Below are positions 57,788 to 64,000 of a stretch of DNA of 64,000 nucleotides, piece by piece. Source of the DNA: Dorea sp. AF36-15AT. GTDB taxonomy: Bacteria > Bacillota > Clostridia > Lachnospirales > Lachnospiraceae. A program made the translations under genes and the position numbers. The stretch is taken from assembly GCF_003477705.1 (NCBI RefSeq), contig NZ_QUDV01000001.1, positions 1 to 64,000 of the forward strand, written 5' to 3'. The notes below the pieces were generated by a model, which was not told the origin of the DNA, did not search any database, and worked only from the letters and a program-made list of their open reading frames with translations. Positions within the stretch are counted from its first letter, which is position 1. Each line of letters begins with the position of its first letter.

Positions 57788-59818
57788 ATGGATAATCAGA
57801 ATAACAGAAATAGTAATAGAAATAATCAGAATGATAATAAGAATAACAAACCGGACAGACAGGGTGTCTCCTTTGTCCTGCTGATCGCGTTGATTACTAC
57901 ATTTCTGGTGCTGTCACTCTATCAGTTCCAGAAGACATCATCTGCAGAAGAGATTACGTATGACAAGTTTCTGAACATGATCAAGCATCACAAGGTGCAG
58001 GAAGTTACGATTTCCAGTGACAAGATCATGATCAAGGCCAAGAAGGAAAAAGGCGAGACTACAGCGAAGGAATATTATACCGGAGTTGTGGATGATAATA
58101 CCCTTTCCGAACGACTGTATGAGGCAGGTATTAAATATGAACAGGAGATACCGGATACGACTTCGATGATGGTATTGAATGTGATTGCGACCTTCCTGCC
58201 GGTCGTACTGATCGTGGCGATGTTCTACTGGAGCTTCAAGCGGATGTCTAAGGGTGGAGGCATGATGGGTATTGGCAAGAGCAATGCCAAGATGTATGTA
58301 GAAAAAGAGACCGGCGTTACGTTTAAGGATGTAGCGGGACAAGACGAAGCGAAGGAATCTTTGCAGGAAGTCGTAGATTTCCTGCATAACCCTGGCAAAT
58401 ACACCGGTGTGGGAGCGAAGCTTCCGAAGGGAGCCCTGTTAGTAGGACCTCCGGGAACCGGTAAGACACTGCTTGCAAAAGCAGTAGCGGGAGAGGCGAA
58501 GGTGCCGTTTTTTTCGCTGTCAGGATCAGCATTTGTGGAAATGTACGTAGGTGTAGGTGCATCCAGAGTGCGCGACCTGTTTAAGCAGGCACAGCAGATG
58601 GCACCATGTATTATTTTTATCGACGAGATCGATGCTATCGGTAAGAGCCGTGATAATCAGTTGGGTGGCAATGATGAACGCGAGCAGACACTGAACCAGT
58701 TACTGGCTGAGATGGACGGATTTGATACGAACAAGGGACTGTTGCTTCTGGCAGCAACGAACCGTCCGGAGATTCTGGATCCGGCTCTTCTGAGACCGGG
58801 ACGTTTCGACCGTCGTATCATCGTAGAACGTCCGGATCTGAAGGGACGTGTAGAGGTACTGAAAGTACATGCCAAGGATGTGCGTATGGATGAGACAGTG
58901 GATCTGGAAGAGATCGCACTGGCAACTTCCGGAGCAGTTGGTTCAGACCTTGCCAATATGATCAACGAGGCTGCGATCAATGCAGTTAAACATGGAAGGA
59001 ATGCAGTATCGCAGAAAGACCTCTTTGAGGCTGTCGAAGTGGTACTGGTTGGTAAAGAAAAGAAAGACCGCATTATGAGTCAGGAAGAGCGACGTATCGT
59101 ATCTTACCACGAGGTAGGACATGCACTGGTAAGTGCTCTCCAGAAGGATTCAGAGCCTGTACAAAAGATTACTATCGTACCGAGAACCATGGGTGCTCTC
59201 GGATATGTAATGCAGACACCGGAGGAAGAGAAGTTCCTGAATACCAAGAAAGAGCTGGAAGCAATGCTTGTCGGAATGCTTGGTGGACGTGCTGCGGAAG
59301 AGATTGTGTTTGATACGGTTACTACAGGTGCTTCGAATGATATTGAGAAGGCAACCAAGATTGCACGTTCCATGATCACACAGTATGGTATGAGCGAAAA
59401 GTTCGGACTGATCGGACTGGAATCTATTCAGAACCGTTATCTGGACGGAAGAGCCGTTATGAACTGTGGAGAGGCTACAGCAGCTGAGATCGATCAGGAA
59501 GTAATGGAGATGCTGAAGAAAGCATACGATGAAGCGAAACGTCTTCTTACAGAGCATAGAGAGGCTCTGGATAAGATCGCAGCATTCTTGATTGAGAAAG
59601 AGACTATTACCGGTAAGGAATTCATGAAGATTTTCCATGAAGTGGAAGGCATTGATCCGGATGCGCCGAAGAAGACCGAAGAGCGTATTGGTATGAAAAC
59701 AGTACCGGGACGTGAGAAAGCAGTTGAAGCAGATCTGGCAGCAGAGAAGACAGTGGCAGAAGATACACCGGAAGAAAAGACGGTGCCTGAGACGTCGTCA
59801 TCAGCCGATGTAGAATAA
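57788..59818 (+). CDS. ftsH: ATP-dependent zinc metalloprotease FtsH
   Basis: A 676-residue membrane protease. An Asn-rich polar start (residues 1-25) is followed by membrane segment 1 (28-46), an extracytoplasmic domain, membrane segment 2 (127-150), the AAA+ domain with Walker A GPPGTGKT (220-227) and Walker [12 protein letters not shown], the SRH region with RPGRFDRR, and the zinc site HEVGH (441-445). The C-terminal tail is acidic and Thr/Pro/Glu-rich (about 620-676). It degrades misfolded membrane proteins and some regulators. AGGAGG precedes the ATG. The start is rich in Asn codons, as in other Clostridia FtsH proteins. A terminator follows. Confidence 0.97.
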   Translation: MDNQNNRNSNRNNQNDNKNNKPDRQGVSFVLLIALITTFLVLSLYQFQKTSSAEEITYDKFLNMIKHHKVQEVTISSDKIMIKAKKEKGETTAKEYYTGVVDDNTLSERLYEAGIKYEQEIPDTTSMMVLNVIATFLPVVLIVAMFYWSFKRMSKGGGMMGIGKSNAKMYVEKETGVTFKDVAGQDEAKESLQEVVDFLHNPGKYTGVGAKLPKGALLVGPPGTGKTLLAKAVAGEAKVPFFSLSGSAFVEMYVGVGASRVRDLFKQAQQMAPCIIFIDEIDAIGKSRDNQLGGNDEREQTLNQLLAEMDGFDTNKGLLLLAATNRPEILDPALLRPGRFDRRIIVERPDLKGRVEVLKVHAKDVRMDETVDLEEIALATSGAVGSDLANMINEAAINAVKHGRNAVSQKDLFEAVEVVLVGKEKKDRIMSQEERRIVSYHEVGHALVSALQKDSEPVQKITIVPRTMGALGYVMQTPEEEKFLNTKKELEAMLVGMLGGRAAEEIVFDTVTTGASNDIEKATKIARSMITQYGMSEKFGLIGLESIQNRYLDGRAVMNCGEATAAEIDQEVMEMLKKAYDEAKRLLTEHREALDKIAAFLIEKETITGKEFMKIFHEVEGIDPDAPKKTEERIGMKTVPGREKAVEADLAAEKTVAEDTPEEKTVPETSSSADVE

Positions 59819-59833
59819 GATAAAAGGTATATG

Positions 59834-59861
59834 GGGAGAAAGCATTTGCTTTCTCCCTTTT
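59834..59861 (+). terminator. Rho-independent terminator after ftsH
   Basis: GGGAGAAAGCA (59834-59844) pairs with TGCTTTCTCCC (59847-59857), followed by TTTT. It has a very tight 2-base loop (longer if the A-T pairs open). Confidence 0.9.
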
Positions 59862-59921
59862 CAGTATATGGGAAGATGATGTAGAATAGAGAATATGGAG
59901 AGGGGAAAGAGAGGCAGACAG

Positions 59922-61769
59922 ATGTTTGATATACAGGAAGAATTGAAAAAGCTTCCGGGAAAACCGGGCGTATATCTGATGCATGGCGAGAAAGACGAGA
60001 TTATCTATGTGGGTAAAGCAATCAGTCTGAAGAACCGGGTGCGGCAGTATTTTCAATCCAGCAGGAATAAAGGACCGAAGATTGAACAGATGGTAACGCA
60101 TATTACCAGATTTGAATATATCATCACAGATTCGGAGCTGGAAGCTCTGGTGCTGGAGTGTAATCTGATCAAGGAGCACAGACCGAAATATAATACTATG
60201 CTGATGGATGACAAGAGTTATCCATTTATTAAAGTGACGGTGCAGGAGCCATTTCCGAGGATCATGATGGCAAGACAGATGAAGAAGGATAAGGCGAAGT
60301 ACTTTGGACCGTATACCAATGTAGGAGCAGTGAGAGATACGATTGAGCTGATCCGGAAACTGTATAAGATCCGCAGCTGCAATCGGAGACTTCCGCGTGA
60401 TATCGGGCTGGAGAGACCATGCCTGAATTATCATATCCATCAGTGTGGTGCACCTTGTCAGGGGTATGTGGATCAGCAGGAATACCGGGAATCCATCGAT
60501 CAGGTACTGCAGTTTCTGAACGGCAATTATGATCTGATCCTGGGAGACCTGCAGCGTAAGATGGAAGAGGCGTCGGAGGCAATGGAATATGAACGGGCGA
60601 TTGAATACCGGGATCTCCTGCAGAGTGTACAGAAAATCGCGCAGAAGCAGAAGATTACGGATACGGCCGGGGATGACAGAGATATTGTGGCAATGGCGAA
60701 GGATCTGGAGGATGCAGTCGTGCAGGTATTCTTTGTGCGTAATGGCAGACTGATCGGCAGAGATCACTTCTTCCTGCGACTGACAGGAGAGGAGACCAAG
60801 AGCGAGATCCTGTCCAGCTTTATCAAACAGTTCTATGCAGGTACACCGTATCTGCCGGCGGAACTGATGATGCAGGAAGAGCCGGGAGATATGGAGTTGC
60901 TGGAAGAATGGCTGACAGAAAAACGGGGGCATAAGGTACACATCCGGGTGCCGAAGAAAGGATCCAAGGAAAAGTTGGTCGAACTGGCACAGAGGAATGC
61001 GGCGTTGATCCTGACGAAGGATAAGGAACGCTTGAAGCGGGAAGAGGGTCGAACAATCGGTGCGGTTAAGGAGATTGAAAATCTGCTTGGAATGAAAGAG
61101 ATTGTGCGTATGGAAGCCTATGACATTTCCAATATCAGCGGCTATGCATCGGTAGGATCCATGGTTGTGTATGAGAAAGGACGGCCGAAGCGCAGTGACT
61201 ATCGTAAGTTCCGGATTAAGAGCGTGCAGGGACCGGATGATTATGCCAGCATGGAAGAGGTGCTGACACGCCGGTTTGAACATGGCAGAAGGGAACGTGA
61301 AGAAGGAAGCATGGAGAACAGCTTTACTGCATTTCCAGATCTGATCCTGATGGACGGCGGACGCGGTCAGGTAAATATTGCATTGGAAGTATTAGATAAA
61401 TTACGGATCCATATTCCGGTATGCGGTATGGTAAAGGACGATAATCACAGAACGAGAGGGCTGTATTATAATAATGTGGAGATTCCGATCGACCGTAATT
61501 CGGAAGGATTTAAGCTGATCACGAGGATTCAGGATGAAGCACATCGCTTTGCAATTGAGTATCACAGGAAGCTTAGAGGACAGGGACAGGTGCATTCTGT
61601 ACTGGATGATATACCAGGTATCGGACCTGCCAGAAGAAAGGATCTGATGCGGAGATTTCCGGGACTGGAAGCCATCCGCAATGCGGATGTGGAGACACTG
61701 AAAGAACTGCCGTCTATGAACGAAGCAGCGGCCGAATCTGTCTACAATTTTTTCCATCCCAAGGTGTAA
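59922..61769 (+). CDS. uvrC: Excinuclease ABC subunit C
   Basis: A 615-residue nuclease of nucleotide-excision repair. The N-terminal GIY-YIG domain has [20 protein letters not shown], then a UVR domain (~200-235), the RNase H-like domain with [18 protein letters not shown], and a C-terminal double helix-hairpin-helix ([18 protein letters not shown]). It makes the incisions around damage marked by UvrAB. The frame opens at ATG 59895, but GAGAGGCAG lies 8 bases before ATG 59922, so this is preferred. hprK follows about 100 bases later. The large open frame on the opposite strand is a shadow. Confidence 0.96.
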   Translation: MFDIQEELKKLPGKPGVYLMHGEKDEIIYVGKAISLKNRVRQYFQSSRNKGPKIEQMVTHITRFEYIITDSELEALVLECNLIKEHRPKYNTMLMDDKSYPFIKVTVQEPFPRIMMARQMKKDKAKYFGPYTNVGAVRDTIELIRKLYKIRSCNRRLPRDIGLERPCLNYHIHQCGAPCQGYVDQQEYRESIDQVLQFLNGNYDLILGDLQRKMEEASEAMEYERAIEYRDLLQSVQKIAQKQKITDTAGDDRDIVAMAKDLEDAVVQVFFVRNGRLIGRDHFFLRLTGEETKSEILSSFIKQFYAGTPYLPAELMMQEEPGDMELLEEWLTEKRGHKVHIRVPKKGSKEKLVELAQRNAALILTKDKERLKREEGRTIGAVKEIENLLGMKEIVRMEAYDISNISGYASVGSMVVYEKGRPKRSDYRKFRIKSVQGPDDYASMEEVLTRRFEHGRREREEGSMENSFTAFPDLILMDGGRGQVNIALEVLDKLRIHIPVCGMVKDDNHRTRGLYYNNVEIPIDRNSEGFKLITRIQDEAHRFAIEYHRKLRGQGQVHSVLDDIPGIGPARRKDLMRRFPGLEAIRNADVETLKELPSMNEAAAESVYNFFHPKV

Positions 61770-61783
61770 GACGGAGGGAAGTA

Positions 61784-61803
61784 TGATATAATAAACGTTA
61801 ACG
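61784..61803 (+). promoter_or_regulatory. Extended -10 promoter of hprK with a cre-like site
   Basis: TGATATAAT at 61784-61792 is an extended -10 element (TG-N-TATAAT). It overlaps AATAAACGTTAACG (61790-61803), which matches the core of catabolite-response elements (xxTAANCGTTAACx). The cre match lacks the first TG, so it is only suggestive. Confidence 0.45.
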
Positions 61804-61868
61804 AGCGCAAATCTTTTTGTGCCATTCTATTATGGAACGAACATCAAAAGATACAGGAGGAAATAATT

Positions 61869-62798
61869 ATGCCCAGAATAGAAATGTCTAAGCTTGTGGA
61901 GAAGATGGATCTTAAGAATCTGACACCGGATGTGGATCTGTCAGGTATTTATCTGGAAGAACCAGAAGTGAACCGTCCGGCATTACAGCTGACCGGCTAT
62001 TTTGATCATTTTGACAATCAGCGTATCCAGATCATCGGATATGTAGAGTATACATTTCTGGAACGGATGGACCCGGAAGAAAAGGAGCGGATCTATGATC
62101 AGCTTCTTGCATGCCGTATTCCGTGTCTGATCTTCTGCAGAAATATGAGGCCGGATAAGATACTGGTGGAGAAAGCAGAAAAAGCTGATATTCCGGTATT
62201 TATTACAGAAAAGGTAACCTCCGCATTCATGGCAGAAGTAATACGCTGGCTGAATGTACAGCTTGCACCGTGTATTTCCATTCATGGTGTGTTGGTGGAT
62301 GTATATGGTGTCGGTGTGCTGATTACAGGAGAAAGTGGTATTGGTAAAAGTGAGGCAGCTCTGGAGCTGATCAAGCGAGGTCATCGTCTGGTCAGTGATG
62401 ATGTGGTAGAAATCCGCAGAGTCAGCGATGATACTCTGGTGGGTACAGCACCGGATATCACAAGGCATTTCATCGAGTTGCGGGGTATTGGTATTGTAGA
62501 TGTTAAGACATTGTTTGGTGTCTTAAGTGTACGCGAGACACAGAATATTGATCTTGTAATCCGTCTGGAAGACTGGAACCGTGAAAAAGCATACGAACGC
62601 CTGGGACTGGAAGAGGAGTACACAGAGTTCCTTGGCAATAAAGTCGTATGTCATCAGCTTCCGATCCGTCCGGGACGTAATCTGGCGATTATCGTAGAGA
62701 CCGCTGCAATTAACCACAGACAGAAGCAGATGGGGTATAATGCTGCTCAGGAGCTGTACAAGCGTGTAGAGGAAAGTATGACTAAGAAAGGAAAATAA
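61869..62798 (+). CDS. hprK: HPr kinase/phosphorylase
   Basis: A 309-residue bifunctional enzyme that phosphorylates and dephosphorylates Ser46 of HPr and so controls carbon catabolite repression. The N-terminal domain is the usual MurF-like fold (1-130). The kinase domain has His139 in HGVLVDVYG, Walker A GESGIGKSE (154-162), Asp pair SDDVVEI, and the family signature ELRGIGIVDVKTLFG (203-217). AGGAGG precedes the ATG. A cre-like site in its promoter suggests feedback. The sugar kinase follows 4 bases later, coupling the regulator to glucose entry. Confidence 0.97.
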   Translation: MPRIEMSKLVEKMDLKNLTPDVDLSGIYLEEPEVNRPALQLTGYFDHFDNQRIQIIGYVEYTFLERMDPEEKERIYDQLLACRIPCLIFCRNMRPDKILVEKAEKADIPVFITEKVTSAFMAEVIRWLNVQLAPCISIHGVLVDVYGVGVLITGESGIGKSEAALELIKRGHRLVSDDVVEIRRVSDDTLVGTAPDITRHFIELRGIGIVDVKTLFGVLSVRETQNIDLVIRLEDWNREKAYERLGLEEEYTEFLGNKVVCHQLPIRPGRNLAIIVETAAINHRQKQMGYNAAQELYKRVEESMTKKGK

Positions 62799-62802
62799 AA
62801 GG

Positions 62803-63735
62803 ATGAGATATTGTATGGGTGTGGATGTCGGGGGCACCAGTGTGAAGCTTGGTCTCTTCGAGACAGAGGGCAAACTGCTGGACAAGTGGGAAATTCCGAC
62901 CAGGAAGGAGAATCATGGGGAACAGATTCTTCCGGATGTGGCAGCATCGATTCTGAAGAAATTAGAGGAGAGGAAGATCCGGAGAGAAGATGTGGCCGGA
63001 GTAGGAATGGGAATCCCTGCACCGGTTGATTCAGAAGGTGTTGTACAGCAGACAGCGAATGTCGGCTGGGGATATAAGGAAGTTACAAGAGAACTCAGCG
63101 AACTGCTTGACGGTATGCGGGTAGAAGCCGGGAATGACGCCAATGTAGCTGCTATGGGCGAGATGTGGCTGGGGGCCGGAAGAGGCGAGAAAAATGTTGT
63201 CATGGTAACCCTTGGCACAGGTGTTGGCGGTGGTGTGATCGTGAATGGTCATATGATTGTCGGGCAACATGGCGCGGGCGGCGAGATCGGACATATCTGT
63301 GTGAACCGTGAGGAAGAGGATGCCTGTGGATGTGGACTGCATGGATGTCTGGAACAGTACGCATCTGCAACTGGAATTGCAAAGCTGGCAAGAAAGGCCT
63401 TGAGTGGGGAACATGAAGAGACTGTGCTTCATGGAGAACCAAGTGCCAAAGATGTGTTTGATGCAGTAAAAGCGGGAGATGCACTTGCAACTCGCATTGC
63501 GGATGAATTCGGACGATATCTTGGAGCGGCATTGGCGAGTCTTGCTGTAGTGGTGGATCCGGCAGTGTTTGTGATCGGTGGCGGTGTGTCAAAAGCAGGT
63601 CCGGTATTGATTCCGTTTGTGGAAAAGGAATTCCAGAAGAGAGCATTCTTTGCGAATAAAGATACGAAGATTGTATTAGCTGAACTTGGCAATGATGCAG
63701 GTATCTGTGGAGCTGCAAGGTTGATTTTGAATTAA
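62803..63735 (+). CDS. glkA: ROK-family glucokinase
   Basis: A 310-residue ROK kinase. It begins GVDVGGTSVKLGLF, has GVGMGIPAPVD, VEAGNDANVAAMGE with the catalytic Asp, and the metal site with CGCGLHGC, whose three Cys and an upstream His (GHICVN) bind zinc in this family. The C-terminal nucleotide loop is VIGGGVSKAGPVL. It would phosphorylate glucose with ATP in the cytoplasm. Its substrate is assigned by similarity to Firmicutes glucokinases; other hexoses are possible. It follows hprK by 4 bases, without a strong ribosome site of its own, and is the last gene of that operon. Confidence 0.92.
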   Translation: MRYCMGVDVGGTSVKLGLFETEGKLLDKWEIPTRKENHGEQILPDVAASILKKLEERKIRREDVAGVGMGIPAPVDSEGVVQQTANVGWGYKEVTRELSELLDGMRVEAGNDANVAAMGEMWLGAGRGEKNVVMVTLGTGVGGGVIVNGHMIVGQHGAGGEIGHICVNREEEDACGCGLHGCLEQYASATGIAKLARKALSGEHEETVLHGEPSAKDVFDAVKAGDALATRIADEFGRYLGAALASLAVVVDPAVFVIGGGVSKAGPVLIPFVEKEFQKRAFFANKDTKIVLAELGNDAGICGAARLILN

Positions 63736-63748
63736 ATACACGATACAT

Positions 63749-63785
63749 AAAAGGAGTGAAGTTCCAATTGAACTTCACTCCTTTT
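63749..63785. terminator. Bidirectional rho-independent terminator
   Basis: A perfect 16-bp stem (63749-63764 with 63770-63785, arms AAAAGGAGTGAAGTTC/GAACTTCACTCCTTTT) stands between the glucokinase and the convergent repeat-protein gene. Confidence 0.95.
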
Positions 63786-63788
63786 GAG

Positions 63789-64000
63789 TTAACTTTTAAA
63801 TTTGTAGATACCTCTCAGATTCGGTAAGAGCAGTCTCGCAGAAGGCTGTTCCGGAGTTGGTGTCTCTCCACCTCCAGTTTCGCCGCCACCAGTATTACCA
63901 CCGGTATTGCCGCCAGTGTTTCCACCAGAATTGCCACCGGTATTACCGCCAGTGTTACCACCAGAATTACCGCCAGTGTTACCACTGTTATCAGTGTTAC
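63789..64000 (-). CDS. C-terminus of a repeat protein with (Asn-Thr/Ser-Gly-Gly)n tail, cut by right edge
   Basis: On the minus strand the frame is open from the right edge to the TAA at 63791-63789. It encodes about ten copies of a four-residue unit NTGG or NSGG, then GGGETGGGETPTPEQPSARLLLPNLRGIYKFKS. The 12-base repeat is fairly regular at DNA level, so the copy number may vary between strains. A Gly/Thr/Asn-rich linker of this kind is typical of surface or secreted proteins, but the visible part has no anchor motif such as LPXTG. The function cannot be known without the missing N-terminal part. It is on the minus strand and ends at the terminator shared with the glucokinase gene. Confidence 0.72.
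   Translation of the reverse strand, partial: NTDNSGNTGGNSGGNTGGNTGGNSGGNTGGNTGGNTGGGETGGGETPTPEQPSARLLLPNLRGIYKFKS

Noticed and set aside
59622..61283. Long open frame of 553 codons on the minus strand across uvrC
   Set aside because: It is antisense to a clear uvrC with all domains, is rich in His, Leu and Ser as expected from a mirror frame, and has no ribosome site or family motif.

Overview
The window looks like chromosomal DNA of an anaerobic, low-GC gut Firmicute, most probably a member of the Lachnospiraceae (Clostridia; Dorea, Blautia and Mediterraneibacter are the kind of relatives I would expect, but I cannot fix the genus). The reasons are an electron-bifurcating type [FeFe]-hydrogenase operon in hydCBA order, a PAS-containing sensory [FeFe]-hydrogenase beside a PP2C phosphatase, small Clostridia-restricted proteins (DUF6110, DUF3169, DUF1846 and DUF6483 types), AGGAGG ribosome sites and sigma-A type promoters. 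No rRNA, tRNA, insertion sequence, prophage or CRISPR array was seen.

Layout. 1-2560: the end of an FtsX-type permease, its ABC ATPase, then an AT-rich block of three tandem small secreted or membrane-anchored proteins that share one repeated domain (the middle gene is frameshifted). 2659-4227: gap and a small conserved protein. 4404-12247: the hydrogen region, with hydC, hydB, hydA, a HAD phosphatase, then a sensory hydrogenase and a SpoIIE/PP2C phosphatase. 12297-13025: a decayed MNT/HEPN pair and a small orphan. 13234-18372: a MATE exporter, an Xre regulator with DUF3169 partner and a three-site operator region, a DUF6483-type protein and an Xaa-Pro dipeptidyl-peptidase. 18432-20868: aroA and tyrA on the minus strand. 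21071-30648: an EF-G paralogue, an unknown membrane protein, DUF6110 plus an unusual P1B-like ATPase, a small P-loop protein and leuS with a possible attenuator. 30718-35468 is an accessory stretch with structured repeats, a lipoprotein, gene remnants, a flavodoxin, a second MATE exporter, and Uma2 and Rpn nuclease-like proteins. 35480-38841: metF, a class Ic aminotransferase and a C26 glutamine amidotransferase preceded by a 3 x 36-bp tandem repeat. 38888-44125: divergent argG and argC-GNAT-argJ-argB around ArgR-like boxes. 44185-54286: a small DMT transporter, a ComEA-like lipoprotein, a two-component system, a GerMN lipoprotein, comEC, holA, lepA and hemW. 54460-63735: pyrG, DUF1846, ftsH, uvrC, hprK and a ROK glucokinase. 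The right edge cuts a gene for a protein with an Asn-Thr/Ser-Gly-Gly repeat tail.

How the genes work together. HydCBA would oxidise NADH and reduced ferredoxin to make H2 (or run in reverse). The neighbouring HydS-like protein and its phosphatase form a plausible H2- or redox-sensing switch; this is the most interesting system in the window. The arg genes form an arginine regulon with likely ArgR control. comEA-like and comEC suggest part of a DNA-uptake system. hprK and the ROK kinase connect to carbon catabolite control. Most of the rest is housekeeping.
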